Shown piece by piece: positions 1 through 9,076 of a stretch of DNA of 64,000 nucleotides (its first letter is position 1; the number at the start of each line of letters is the position of its first letter). The translations under genes were made by a program, and so were the position numbers. Below the pieces are notes generated by a model. The model did not search any database, had not been told where the DNA came from, and saw nothing but the letters and a program-made list of their open reading frames with translations. Source of the stretch: GCA-2731375 sp002731375 (lineage in GTDB: Bacteria > Pseudomonadota > Alphaproteobacteria > GCA-2731375); the NCBI GenBank assembly GCA_030752605.1, contig JASMDX010000017.1:1-64000 (forward strand), in the 5' to 3' direction.

Positions 1-368
1 TCGTATTGGCAGGTCCGTATGCCATCCTTGATACGCCGATCCCGAAACAGGGCCAGTTCATGGGCGGTCAGTTTTTGAACTGTAAAACTAGCAATGGGAT
101 CCCGCATTAGACGGGCAAGCCTCCCCCCTTCCTGATCCCTGCCTTTCTTTGCTGGAGTGATCTCACGGCGATATCGATCGATCAGATCATGCAGGACTAC
201 GTCCTTGGTCCTCAGTTGTTGTAGTTCACCCTGATCGAACTGGGCTTCCATCTTACGGGCCCATCGTTCGGCATCTTGTTTGCGGACAAAGGTTCGCGAC
301 CGGGAGCCCAAACCAGCCCTCCGGACCTGTACCTGATATCGGCCATTACGACTTCGAATGCTTGCCAT
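1..368 (-). CDS. Tyrosine-type site-specific integrase, N-terminal part (cut by window edge)
   Basis: The frame opens with ATG at 368, has a GAGGTGTG ribosome binding site at 372-379, and stays open for 122 codons to the window edge. The first ~45 residues (starting MASIRSRNGRYQVQVRR) look like the small basic beta-rich arm-type DNA-binding domain of phage-like integrases. From ~60 on, helices containing LHDLIDRYRREI and VQKLTAHELALFRDRR fit the core-binding domain. The catalytic domain (R-H-R-Y) would lie outside the window, so recombinase activity cannot be confirmed. The gene sits 100 bp beyond the 3' end of a tRNA-Ala gene on the same strand, the usual place for an integrase that uses the tRNA 3' end as attachment site. 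Family call fairly sure; element type unknown. Confidence 0.75.
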   Translation of the reverse strand, partial: MASIRSRNGRYQVQVRRAGLGSRSRTFVRKQDAERWARKMEAQFDQGELQQLRTKDVVLHDLIDRYRREITPAKKGRDQEGGRLARLMRDPIASFTVQKLTAHELALFRDRRIKDGIRTCQY

Positions 369-432
369 TGGACACACCTCGTTGTGACTGTGGTGTGACA
401 GGGCTGAATTCTGAGGATGTGCCTGGGATAGA

Positions 433-465
433 AACCCCTCGAAATCTTTATGATTTCAAGGGGTT
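433..465 (-). terminator. Intrinsic terminator of the tRNA-Ala gene
   Basis: A 14-bp stem (433-446 with 452-465, one G-T wobble) closes a 5-base loop directly after the tRNA 3' end. On the minus strand the stem ends in GGGGTTT. It separates the tRNA transcript from the integrase gene. Confidence 0.75.
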
Positions 466-467
466 AT

Positions 468-543
<76 letters not shown>

Positions 544-690
544 GAAACTGGGTATCTTTCGCGCCGGGCCCAGGGTCCTCTGGGTACGCGACGGGCGGAA
601 ACTAGGGCGCGCGGGCGGTCAATTCAAGACCAAACTGCGCCCAAGACGAATTTTTCTGCCCGCCTTTCGATCTTCGTTGGTGGTTTCGGA

Positions 691-1053
691 TCATTCGTCG
701 GAAATTTTGTCCTTGCTAATGTCAGCTTCTGCCAGAACGTCCTCGTCCTCATCCTCGTCATCATCGGCAAGGGTGGCGATGGCCTCGTCCTCGTCGTCCT
801 CGTCGTCGTCGTCGAGCAAGCCATCGACCTCACCCGCCAAGGCCACGACCCCATCATCATCAGACTTGGCAGTTTTGTCCTCGGTCGCTGCCGGCTTTGG
901 CTCTTCCTTGCGGCTGCGGCGTGAACGGCTCGGCGCCGAGACGGCGAAAGGTTCATCACAGGCTGGGCAGGTAATCGGGCTACGGCCCATGTCATAAAAC
1001 TTGGCACCACAACCCAGGCATGTTTGCTTGGTACCCCATTCCGGCTTTGCCAC
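691..1053 (-). CDS. TIGR02300-type FYDLN-acid protein
   Basis: A 120-residue protein starting at GTG 1053, with GGAG 9 nt upstream; the frame stays open further upstream but without family similarity. Residues 1-40 (AKPEWGTKQTCLGCGAKFYD and following) match the conserved head of the alphaproteobacterial FYDLN-acid family: a CxxC...CxxC zinc ribbon around an FYD motif. The remainder is a low-complexity acidic tail rich in Asp, Glu and Ala. Function in the family is unknown; a nucleic-acid or protein-binding ribbon is a guess. It lies divergent to aroA, a common alphaproteobacterial arrangement. Confidence 0.85.
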   Translation of the reverse strand: MAKPEWGTKQTCLGCGAKFYDMGRSPITCPACDEPFAVSAPSRSRRSRKEEPKPAATEDKTAKSDDDGVVALAGEVDGLLDDDDEDDEDEAIATLADDDEDEDEDVLAEADISKDKISDE

Positions 1054-1265
1054 TATTGATGTCTCCAAAATAATATATGCTAAGGACGAACTGTTAAGGA
1101 TGATCGGCGCATCCCAATAGAGAACATGCGGCATCTCTGTCAACAGAATTTCCACATCCTCCATCTGGCGATGGTCAGCGCATTATGATAGGCAGGGCAC
1201 CCAGTGACCGGGCAATGATTTTCAGCCGGCGCGACAACTCCAATAAATGAAAGTGGCAAACAGCC

Positions 1266-2609
1266 GTGACCCACCAGACCGCGCATCCCGCAACGCCTTC
1301 AGGTACAGGCCTGCACGGCAGCATCGCCGTGCCTGGTGACAAATCGATTTCCCATCGGGCGTTAATCCTGGGCGCTTTGTGCGTTGGAGAAACCGTTGTT
1401 CACGGTTTGCTGGAGGGGGAGGACGTGCTGGCCACGGCCCAGGCCCTGCGTGCCTATGGTGCCGAAATTGAACGCGGCGCCGATGGTGTCTGGCGGATCA
1501 ACGGGCTTGGCATTGGCGGTCTGCTGGCGCCGGGGAAGGTGTTGGACCTGGGAAATTCCGGCACCGGGGCCCGGCTGTTGCTGGGCCTGGCCGCTTCCCA
1601 CGGTTTAACCTCCGTCTTCACCGGCGATGCGTCGTTGCGGCAGCGGCCCATGCAGCGGGTGATCACGCCGTTGCAGCAAATGGGCGCTCGGTTCGAGGCG
1701 GCAGATGGCGAGCGCCTGCCGATCACGGTGGTGGGTAGCAACAGTTTGCTGCCCATCGAATATCGCCTGCCGGTCGCTTCGGCCCAGATTAAATCTGCCG
1801 TGCTGCTGGCTGGACTAAACGCGCCAGGCGTCACCACGGTCATTGAGCCACGCCCCTGCCGTGACCACACTGAACATCTGCTGCGCCATTTCGGGGCCCA
1901 GATCATGGTCGATGATGATCACGATGGTGGTCGCCGTATCGCGCTGACGGGGTGGCCCGAATTGCGGCCGCAAACCGTGCGCGTGCCTGGTGATCCGTCG
2001 TCCGCCGCCTTTCCCATCGCCGCCGCCTTGTTGGTCCCCGGTTCCGACGTCACAATCAACGGCGTTGGCCTGAACCCCCTGCGGGCCGCGCTGCTGGATA
2101 CCTTGCGTGATATGGGCGTGCAAATCACCTACCTAAACCGCCGCCAGGATCAGGGTGAACCAATTGCCGATCTGTGTGTGCGCCATGGCCAACTTCGTGG
2201 CATTGAGGTGCCGCCCGAACGCGCGCCGGCGATGATCGATGAATATCCCATCCTGGCTATCCTGGCCGCTTTTGCCAAGGGTCCCACGGTGATGCGGGGT
2301 ATAGGTGAATTGCGGGTCAAGGAAAGCGATCGCATCGCGGCGATGGCCAAGGGCCTGTCCGCCCTCGGCGTGGTGGTGGAGGAATTGGAGGATGGCCTGA
2401 TTGTGCAGGGCCATGATGGTCCGGCGCCCGCCAAGGCCGGTGTTTGCATCGATACGAAAATGGATCACCGCATCGCCATGTCGTTCCTGATTTATGGACT
2501 TGGTGCCCGGGCGCCGGTGCGGGTCGCGGGTTGCGAAATGATCGAAACGTCCTTCCCCGGCTTTGCCGAATTGATGACAGGCTTGGGCGCCCGGATAGAA
2601 AACGTATAG
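1266..2609 (+). CDS. aroA: 3-phosphoshikimate 1-carboxyvinyltransferase (EPSP synthase)
   Basis: Cytoplasmic shikimate-pathway enzyme that transfers enolpyruvate from PEP to shikimate 3-phosphate. It has 447 residues, normal for the family. Visible motifs are PGDKSISHRALI at ~23-34 (PEP and shikimate-phosphate binding), LGNSGTGARLLLG at ~95-107, and RVKESDRIAAM in the C-terminal half. The start is GTG at 1266 with only a weak Shine-Dalgarno sequence. cmk begins 10 bp after the stop and rpsA follows, the classic aroA-cmk-rpsA order. The upstream gap to the divergent FYDLN gene presumably holds the promoter. Confidence 0.97.
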   Translation: MTHQTAHPATPSGTGLHGSIAVPGDKSISHRALILGALCVGETVVHGLLEGEDVLATAQALRAYGAEIERGADGVWRINGLGIGGLLAPGKVLDLGNSGTGARLLLGLAASHGLTSVFTGDASLRQRPMQRVITPLQQMGARFEAADGERLPITVVGSNSLLPIEYRLPVASAQIKSAVLLAGLNAPGVTTVIEPRPCRDHTEHLLRHFGAQIMVDDDHDGGRRIALTGWPELRPQTVRVPGDPSSAAFPIAAALLVPGSDVTINGVGLNPLRAALLDTLRDMGVQITYLNRRQDQGEPIADLCVRHGQLRGIEVPPERAPAMIDEYPILAILAAFAKGPTVMRGIGELRVKESDRIAAMAKGLSALGVVVEELEDGLIVQGHDGPAPAKAGVCIDTKMDHRIAMSFLIYGLGARAPVRVAGCEMIETSFPGFAELMTGLGARIENV

Positions 2610-2619
2610 AGGCGGATTA

Positions 2620-3270
2620 ATGAACAAGAATATCGTGGTCGCGGTGGACGGTCCTGTGGCCGCCGGCAAGGGCACCCTGGGCCGGCGATTGGCGGCGCAT
2701 TTCGGCTTCGCCTATCTTGATACTGGCGCCTTGTATCGGGCCACAGCCCTGCGTCTGTTGCGCGACGGCCAGGCCCTGGATGACATCCCAGCGTTGTTAG
2801 CCCAGGCCCAGGCGGTAAGTCTGAAGGATCTGGATGATCCTGGTTTGCGCGCGGAGGCGGTCGGTGAAGCCGCCAGCGTGATTTCGCCGCAGCCGGCCCT
2901 GCGCGCGGCACTGTTGGATTATCAGCGGAATTTCGCCACCTTGCCGCCTGATGACGCCGCCGGCGCTGTATTGGATGGCCGCGATATCGGTACCGTGGTC
3001 TGTCCGGACGCGGACGTAAAAATCTTTGTTACGGCTTCCGTCGAGGCGCGCGCCAAGCGCCGTCATGCCGAGCTGGTTGGCAAAGGCGAAGAGGTCAGCC
3101 TGGCCATGGTGGCGTCGGATTTGGCAGCCCGCGATGCCCGTGATAGCGAACGCGCCGCATCACCCCTCGCGGCGGCCGACGATGCGCACTTGCTCGACAC
3201 CACAAAAATGGATATAGAGGCCGCGTTCCAGGCTGTGAGGTCGTACGTCGCGGCCTGTATGGAAGATTAG
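2620..3270 (+). CDS. cmk: (d)CMP kinase
   Basis: Phosphorylates CMP and dCMP with ATP for nucleotide recycling. The 216-residue protein opens with the P-loop GPVAAGKGT at residues 11-19, followed by the LDTGALYRA substrate-binding segment at ~35-43 and the DGRDIGT motif near 125. The start is ATG 2620, 10 bp after aroA, so the two are almost certainly cotranscribed. rpsA follows after a 151-bp gap. Confidence 0.96.
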   Translation: MNKNIVVAVDGPVAAGKGTLGRRLAAHFGFAYLDTGALYRATALRLLRDGQALDDIPALLAQAQAVSLKDLDDPGLRAEAVGEAASVISPQPALRAALLDYQRNFATLPPDDAAGAVLDGRDIGTVVCPDADVKIFVTASVEARAKRRHAELVGKGEEVSLAMVASDLAARDARDSERAASPLAAADDAHLLDTTKMDIEAAFQAVRSYVAACMED

Positions 3271-3421
3271 TACGGTTTTGTCGATTTTCAGATATGTCTT
3301 CGCGGCTCCTCCCAAATGGGGGCCCTATTGATATTGCGAAGGTTTGACGGAGATCCCCTTTTGGCTCAAGACCGCCGGATACAACCGGTTGGCCGACAAA
3401 GATAATTGGAAAGAGACTTAG

Positions 3422-5353
3422 ATGACTGATGCAGACGCCGGCGCCGGCTTTGGCGTGGAAGACGATTTCGAGGCGCTTTTAGCCGAGAGCTTTATTTCCC
3501 AGGATCAACTGGAAGGCCGCGTGGTGCATGGCACCGTGGTGGCGATTGAAAATGATAATGTGGTGATCGACGTCGGTCTAAAGACCGAAGGCCGGATCTC
3601 CACCCGCGAATTCGCCAAGGCGGGTGAGGAAATCGCCGTTGGCGACGCGATCGAGGTGTTTCTGGAGCGCATTGAAAATGCCCTGGGCGATGCGGTCATC
3701 AGCCGCGAGAAAGCCCGCCGGGAAGAGGCCTGGAACCATTTGGAAGTGGCCTACGATAAAAGTGAGCAGGTTGACGGCTCCATCGTTGGCCGGGTCAAGG
3801 GCGGTTTCACGGTTGATCTCTCGGGCGCCGTGGCTTTCCTGCCAGGCAGCCAGGTGGACATCCGCCCGGTGCGCGACATCACCCCTTTGATGAACATCCC
3901 GCAGCCTTTCCAAATCCTGAAGATGGATCGCCGCCGGGGCAATATCGTTGTCTCGCGCCGGGCCGTTCTGGAAGTAACACGGGCGGTACAGCGTACCGAA
4001 CTGGTTGCCAATCTGGCCGAGGGCCAGGTGCTGGAGGGCGTGGTCAAGAATATCACCGATTACGGTGCGTTCGTTGATCTGGGCGGTATCGATGGTCTGC
4101 TCCATGTCACCGACATGGCATGGCGGCGCATTAACCACCCATCCGAAGCGCTGACGATCGGCGAGACGGTCAAGGTCCAGGTGATCAAGGTCAACGCTGA
4201 AACCCAGCGTATTAGCCTTGGCATGAAGCAGTTGCTGGAAGATCCCTGGGATGGCATTGAGGTGAAATATCCCCTGCGCGCCAAGTTCACGGGCCGGGTT
4301 ACCAACATCACCGATTACGGCGCATTCGTGGAGTTGGAGCCGGGCGTCGAAGGCCTGGTGCATGTCTCCGAGATGAGCTGGACCAAGAAGAACGTCCATC
4401 CGGGAAAGATCGTTTCCACCTCGCAGCAGGTCGAAGTCATGGTGCTGGACGTGGATCCCGAACGGCGCCGGGTCAGCCTTGGTTTGAAACAATGCATGGA
4501 TAATCCTTGGGAAGAGTTCATCGCGGCCCATCCGGTGGGCAGCCAAGTCGAAGGCGAAGTCAAGAACATCACCGAATTCGGCCTGTTCATCGGCCTCAGC
4601 TTCGAGCTCGACGGCATGGTCCACATGTCCGACATCGACTGGGACAAGGGCGGCGAGGAAGCCATGGGTGCCTACAACAAGGGTGACATGGTCAAGGCCA
4701 AGGTGTTGGACATCGATATCTCGAAAGAGCGTATCAGCCTAGGCATCAAGCAGTTGAGTGGCGATCCTTTCGCCGAAGCCGAAACCATGAAGCGGGGCAG
4801 TGTCGTGACATGCACCGTGGCCGCGATCCTGGATCGTGGTATCGAGGTCACGGTTGGCGATAGTTTGCGCGGCTTCATCCGGCGGGCCGATCTGTCTCGG
4901 GACCGTTCGGAGCAAAAGCCCGAACGTTTCTCGGTTGGCGACAAGCTGGACGCGCAGATCACCTCGATCGAGAAAAATACTCGCCGTCTGGCGCTATCCA
5001 TCAAGGCGCAGGAAATCAAGGAAGAGAAGGAAGCCGTGCAACAATATGGCTCTTCGGACGCCGGTGCCTCCCTCGGCGATATTCTTGGACCAGCCATGGG
5101 CCGTGCCCGTGAATTGGCCAATGCCGACGATGAGGGCGAGGATGATGATGCCGAACCTGATTACGGCGACACCTTGCCCGAGGAAATGGAAGCCGCGCCG
5201 GAAGCCGAAGCTGAAGAAGCTCCGGTAGCGGAAGCTGACGCCGAGGCCGAGCCTGAGGCTCCAGCCGAGAGCGCGGATGAAACCACCGATGCTTCCGAGG
5301 ATGCTTCCGACGAAGCTTCCGACGACACTTCCGACGACAAGGCCGATAGCTAG
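3422..5353 (+). CDS. rpsA: 30S ribosomal protein S1
   Basis: Large mRNA-binding ribosomal protein of 643 residues with six S1/OB repeats starting near residues 33, 117, 205, 286, 377 and 462. Repeats 3 and 4 carry the typical NITDYGAFV signature. After the sixth repeat a ~95-residue tail very rich in Asp, Glu, Ala and Ser extends the protein beyond the usual ~560-residue alphaproteobacterial length; it ends in DASDEASDDTSDDKADS-like near-repeats. Start ATG 3422 has GGAAAGAG upstream. The 151-bp leader before it could hold a promoter or autoregulatory leader, but I could not define either. Confidence 0.97.
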   Translation: MTDADAGAGFGVEDDFEALLAESFISQDQLEGRVVHGTVVAIENDNVVIDVGLKTEGRISTREFAKAGEEIAVGDAIEVFLERIENALGDAVISREKARREEAWNHLEVAYDKSEQVDGSIVGRVKGGFTVDLSGAVAFLPGSQVDIRPVRDITPLMNIPQPFQILKMDRRRGNIVVSRRAVLEVTRAVQRTELVANLAEGQVLEGVVKNITDYGAFVDLGGIDGLLHVTDMAWRRINHPSEALTIGETVKVQVIKVNAETQRISLGMKQLLEDPWDGIEVKYPLRAKFTGRVTNITDYGAFVELEPGVEGLVHVSEMSWTKKNVHPGKIVSTSQQVEVMVLDVDPERRRVSLGLKQCMDNPWEEFIAAHPVGSQVEGEVKNITEFGLFIGLSFELDGMVHMSDIDWDKGGEEAMGAYNKGDMVKAKVLDIDISKERISLGIKQLSGDPFAEAETMKRGSVVTCTVAAILDRGIEVTVGDSLRGFIRRADLSRDRSEQKPERFSVGDKLDAQITSIEKNTRRLALSIKAQEIKEEKEAVQQYGSSDAGASLGDILGPAMGRARELANADDEGEDDDAEPDYGDTLPEEMEAAPEAEAEEAPVAEADAEAEPEAPAESADETTDASEDASDEASDDTSDDKADS

Positions 5354-5415
5354 GCAAACGCCTCCCTTTTCGAAGGGGGCGGGCGCTTCAGCGGCAATAG
5401 TCTCACGCAAACAAA

Positions 5416-6309
5416 ATGGACGCCGATGCCATACTGGATCGCAGGCGCTTAAAGCGGCGTTTGATGTTCTGGCGGCTTGCCGCTGCTCTGGCTGTGATGG
5501 CGCTGATCGCGGTTGGCATTGGCACGTATTACGATCGGGGCGAAAGCCATATCGCCCGTCTGTCAATCAATGGCTTCATTTCGGAAGATCGTGAGCGCGG
5601 TGAAGCGATCAAGAAATTGATGGACAAGGACGAGGTGCGGGCGGTTATCGTCCGGATCAACTCTCCCGGAGGCACCACTGCCGGTTCGGAACAGATCTAT
5701 CATGCCCTGCGCCGCGTCGCGGCAAAGAAACCGGTGGTCGCCGTGATCGGCACCATGGGTACATCGGGCGGCTATATCGTCGCCATTGCCGCGGATCATA
5801 TCGTCGCCATGGAAACTTCTTTGACAGGCTCCATCGGCGTGCTGTTCCAAACGGCGGAGTTTACCGGCTTGTTGGATAAGCTGGGTATCAAGCCGTTTTC
5901 TCTCAAAAGTTCACCCCTGAAGGGGCAGCCTTCACCACTCGAGACGGTCTCGGAAGAGGTGCGCCAGGCTTTGCAGGTTTTGCTGGAGGATAGCTATAAT
6001 TGGTTCGCTGATCTGGTGCGGGAGCGGCGAAAATTCAGCTCGGCGGAATTACAAAGGGCCGCCGATGGCCGGGTTTTCAACGGCCGCCAGGCGATCAAGT
6101 TGCGTCTGATTGATGCCTTGGGCGGCGAGTGGGCGGCACGGCTCTGGTTGCAGGACAAGCATGATATTTCAATGGAGGTTCCCGTTGCTGAGGTGCTCTG
6201 GGGGGGAAAAGCTGGCCTGCTCACCCGGACGCTTGACACGGTAGGCGGAAAACTGTTTAAAAATGAACGACTTACCCTTGACGGTCTGTTATCGATTTGG
6301 CAACCTTGA
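5416..6309 (+). CDS. sppA: Signal peptide peptidase SppA, short (single-protease-domain) form
   Basis: Membrane-anchored serine protease that degrades cleaved signal peptides. The protein has 297 residues. A basic N-terminus is followed by one membrane segment (~17-37), then the crotonase-like S49 domain. The Ser-Lys dyad is visible: Ser117 in GTSGGY and Lys169 in PLKGQPSP, 52 residues apart as in the short Bacillus-type enzyme. The gene lies 62 bp after rpsA and 125 bp before ihfB, an order repeated in many alphaproteobacteria. Confidence 0.93.
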   Translation: MDADAILDRRRLKRRLMFWRLAAALAVMALIAVGIGTYYDRGESHIARLSINGFISEDRERGEAIKKLMDKDEVRAVIVRINSPGGTTAGSEQIYHALRRVAAKKPVVAVIGTMGTSGGYIVAIAADHIVAMETSLTGSIGVLFQTAEFTGLLDKLGIKPFSLKSSPLKGQPSPLETVSEEVRQALQVLLEDSYNWFADLVRERRKFSSAELQRAADGRVFNGRQAIKLRLIDALGGEWAARLWLQDKHDISMEVPVAEVLWGGKAGLLTRTLDTVGGKLFKNERLTLDGLLSIWQP

Positions 6310-6434
6310 TGGCTGTATTAGTGCTCCACTTCGATAATGGCATGAATTCTCAAGAAAGTTGACGCTTACTGCCCTGCCTGATGAGTTAAGCGGGGCTAAC
6401 TGGCCACCTGAAAAACAGGAAAATTGAGCCGAAG

Positions 6435-6746
6435 ATGATAAAATCTGAATTGATCGCCCGTCTTGCGGAACAAAACCCACACCTCTACCAACGAGACGTC
6501 GAGCGTATCGTGGCAACGGTGTTTGACGAAATCACGGGCGCCTTGCGCCGGGGCGACCGGGTCGAATTGCGTGGCTTTGGAGCCTTTTCCGTGAAGCGCC
6601 GGCCGGCGCGCATTGGCCGCAACCCGCGGACCGGCGCCTCAGTGGCGGTGGCGGAAAAACACGTACCCTTCTTCAAAACCGGCAAGGAATTGCGCGAACG
6701 CTTGAACGTACCCGGCGCTGGGACTACTTCGGAATCCGACGACTAG
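6435..6746 (+). CDS. ihfB: Integration host factor subunit beta
   Basis: DNA-bending nucleoid protein that dimerises with IHF alpha. The 103 residues cover the full HU/IHF fold: starts MIKSELIARLAEQNP, has the ELRGFGAFSV core near 50-58 and the DNA-intercalating arm RIGRNPRTG near 67-75. The last ~10 residues are a non-conserved tail. The 125 bp upstream may contain its own promoter (a TTGACG hexamer near 6360 has no good -10 partner). lapA follows 16 bp downstream. Confidence 0.95.
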   Translation: MIKSELIARLAEQNPHLYQRDVERIVATVFDEITGALRRGDRVELRGFGAFSVKRRPARIGRNPRTGASVAVAEKHVPFFKTGKELRERLNVPGAGTTSESDD

Positions 6747-6762
6747 TCAAACAGGTCTTTAC

Positions 6763-7101
6763 GTGAAACTTCTACTTTGGCTGCTGCTGCTGTCCCTGAT
6801 TTTGATATTCGTGGCCTTCGCCGTCGCCAATCGTCAAGGCGTCACTATCTCCCTTGATCCCATGCCCGTAAGTATTGATGCGCCGCTTTATGGCCTTGTC
6901 TTTGCAGGTATTTTTTTAGGCCTGATCGCCGGCGGGCTGATCGCGTGGATACGAGCCGGACGGGTGCGCGGGCGGCTGCTCGAGGCGCAGCGGAACCTGC
7001 GCCGGCTGGAAAGTGGCATGCAGAAGGAGCAAAAGGCATCCGAGGCCAGCCCGGTAATGGCAGCGACTGGCGATGCGGCCGGGGTGGTCAAGGCCGCCTG
7101 A
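6763..7101 (+). CDS. lapA: LapA-domain (DUF1049) inner-membrane protein
   Basis: Small 112-residue membrane protein with two hydrophobic segments (~3-21 and ~44-64) and a cytoplasmic helical, charged C-terminal part, the layout of the lipopolysaccharide assembly LapA/YciS family. In enterobacteria LapA with LapB controls LpxC turnover; no lapB is visible here, so the role in this organism is inferred only from the family. The start is GTG 6763, 16 bp after ihfB, with which it is probably cotranscribed. Confidence 0.8.
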   Translation: MKLLLWLLLLSLILIFVAFAVANRQGVTISLDPMPVSIDAPLYGLVFAGIFLGLIAGGLIAWIRAGRVRGRLLEAQRNLRRLESGMQKEQKASEASPVMAATGDAAGVVKAA

Positions 7102-7177
7102 TTGGGATTGGCCGGCGCAGCGGAAGTTCTGTGCGCGGAGGGGGACAAATTCTCTTCCCCTTGCTATAAACCGCGCC

Positions 7178-7834
7178 ATGAAGACTTCTTCGACAGCAGT
7201 TAAAATCTGTGGTTTGAACGACTTGGCATCCACCGATGCCGCCGTGGCCAATGGTGCGTCTTATGTGGGCCTGAATTTCTATTCGCCCTCACCCCGCGCC
7301 GTGACGCCGGAACAGGCCCGCGAACTGAGCCGCCATATCCCGGCGGAAGTCAAAAAGGTCGGCCTGTTCGTTGATCCCGATGACGCACTACTGCAAAGCG
7401 TTCTGGCCCAGGTTCCTCTTGATCTGATCCAGCCGCATGGCAGCGAAAGCCCGGCGCGGGTCGGCGCTATCAAAACTCTGACGGGATTACCTGTCTTAAA
7501 GGCCATCAAGGTCGCCGATGCATCTGACCTGGATGGCGCCGACGCCTATGACGGCGTGGCCGATATGTTGCTTTTCGATGCCAAGGCGCCAAAGGATCTC
7601 GCCCATGCCCTGCCGGGGGGCAACGGCCTGGTGTTCGATTGGACGCTGCTAACGCATCGCCATTGGCAACAACCCTGGATGCTGTCCGGCGGCCTGGATG
7701 CCAGCAATGTGGCCCAGGCGGTGGGTATAGCAGGGGCCCGTGCGGTTGATGTATCCTCCGGTGTGGAACGTGCCCCAGGGGCAAAAGATCCCGCCGCCAT
7801 CAAAGCATTCCTTGACGCCGTCAAGGCCCTCTGA
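7178..7834 (+). CDS. trpF: Phosphoribosylanthranilate isomerase
   Basis: Tryptophan pathway step converting phosphoribosylanthranilate to CdRP. I start it at ATG 7178 (218 residues), because the upstream in-frame extension is not family-like. The (beta/alpha)8 enzyme has the catalytic Cys in VKICGL at ~8-13, VGLNFYSPSPR at ~30-40, and a LFDAKAPK segment with the general-acid Asp near 131. First gene of a trpF-trpB-trpA-accD-folC run. Confidence 0.94.
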   Translation: MKTSSTAVKICGLNDLASTDAAVANGASYVGLNFYSPSPRAVTPEQARELSRHIPAEVKKVGLFVDPDDALLQSVLAQVPLDLIQPHGSESPARVGAIKTLTGLPVLKAIKVADASDLDGADAYDGVADMLLFDAKAPKDLAHALPGGNGLVFDWTLLTHRHWQQPWMLSGGLDASNVAQAVGIAGARAVDVSSGVERAPGAKDPAAIKAFLDAVKAL

Positions 7835-7864
7835 CATAGCATCTTGACCTAACATTGAGTGAAC

Positions 7865-9076
7865 ATGTCCAAGCCAAATTCCTATAGAACCGGCCCCGAT
7901 GCCGCCGGCCGTTTCGGCATCCACGGAGGCCGCTTCGCCGCCGAAACCCTAATGCCCCTGATCCTGGAACTGGAGGACGCCTATCGCGCCGCCCAGGCTG
8001 ACCCCAGCTTTCGCGAGGAACTGGATTATTACCTGGCGCAGTATGCCGGTCGGCCTAGCCCGCTTTATTTTGCCGAGCGTCTGACCGAGCATATCGGCGG
8101 CGCCAAGATCTATTTCAAGCGCGATGAGCTGAACCATACGGGCAGTCACAAGATCAATAATTGCCTGGGTCAGATCCTGCTGGCCAAGCGCATGGGCAAG
8201 ACCCGTATCATCGCCGAAACTGGCGCGGGGCAGCACGGCGTTGCCTCGGCCACCGTCTCGGCGCTGTTCGGCCTGCCCTGCACGGTCTACATGGGCGAGG
8301 TCGATGTGGAGCGGCAACAGCCAAACGTTTTCCGCATGAAGCTGCTGGGCTCTGAAGTCGTCCCGGTCAGCTCCGGTTCCCGTACGTTGAAGGATGCTTT
8401 GAACGAGGCCATACGCGACTGGGTCACCAACGTGACCGACACTTTCTATATTATTGGTACCGTCGCTGGGCCGCATCCCTACCCCGAACTGGTACGCGAT
8501 TTTCAATCGGTCATTGGTGATGAGGCCAAGGAACAAATCCTCAAGGCCGAGGGGCGCCTGCCCGATACCCTGGTTGCCTGTATCGGTGGCGGCTCAAACG
8601 CCATGGGCCTGTTTCACCCTTTTCTGGATGACGAAGGCGTTGAGATCATAGGCGTCGAAGCGGCGGGAGATGGCATCGAGACCGGGTGTCATGCCGCCTC
8701 AATAACCGGCGGGCGGCCTGGTGTGTTACATGGCAACCGCACCTATTTGCTACAGGATGAAGACGGTCAGATTACCGAGGCGCATTCCATATCCGCCGGC
8801 CTGGACTATCCCGGCATTGGCCCGGAACATGCCTGGCTGAACGACATCGGCCGGGTTAAGTATGACTCGGCCACGGACGCCGATGCCCTGGCGGCATTCC
8901 AGCTGTGCAGCAGGCTTGAAGGCATCATCCCAGCCCTGGAGCCGTCCCATGCCCTGGCCCATGTGGCCAAGATCGCGCCTGATCTGCCCAAGGAGCATAT
9001 CATCGTTATGAACATGTGCGGCCGGGGCGACAAGGATATTTTCACCGTGGCTGAAATGCTGAAGGTGAAGATATGA
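7865..9076 (+). CDS. trpB: Tryptophan synthase beta chain
   Basis: PLP enzyme that condenses indole with serine. From ATG 7865 it has 403 residues; a GTG two codons upstream (7859) is an alternative. The PLP lysine is Lys96 in HTGSHKINN, the phosphate loop GGGSNAMG is near 234-241, and AGLDYPGIGPEH shows the usual C-terminal motif. The stop codon overlaps the trpA start by 4 bp, so translation is coupled, fitting the alpha2-beta2 complex. Confidence 0.97.
   Translation: MSKPNSYRTGPDAAGRFGIHGGRFAAETLMPLILELEDAYRAAQADPSFREELDYYLAQYAGRPSPLYFAERLTEHIGGAKIYFKRDELNHTGSHKINNCLGQILLAKRMGKTRIIAETGAGQHGVASATVSALFGLPCTVYMGEVDVERQQPNVFRMKLLGSEVVPVSSGSRTLKDALNEAIRDWVTNVTDTFYIIGTVAGPHPYPELVRDFQSVIGDEAKEQILKAEGRLPDTLVACIGGGSNAMGLFHPFLDDEGVEIIGVEAAGDGIETGCHAASITGGRPGVLHGNRTYLLQDEDGQITEAHSISAGLDYPGIGPEHAWLNDIGRVKYDSATDADALAAFQLCSRLEGIIPALEPSHALAHVAKIAPDLPKEHIIVMNMCGRGDKDIFTVAEMLKVKI

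Noticed and set aside
691..1164. Longer 157-residue start of the FYDLN protein
   Set aside because: The extra 37 residues are not family-like, and GGAG sits correctly before the GTG at 1053.
3271..3421. rpsA leader as an autoregulatory RNA element
   Set aside because: Short G- and C-runs could pair, but I could not draw a single convincing structure or a promoter with both hexamers.
3578..4624. 348-codon minus-strand frame opposite rpsA
   Set aside because: Antisense of the S1 repeats; its His- and Asp-rich composition follows from the complementary codons.
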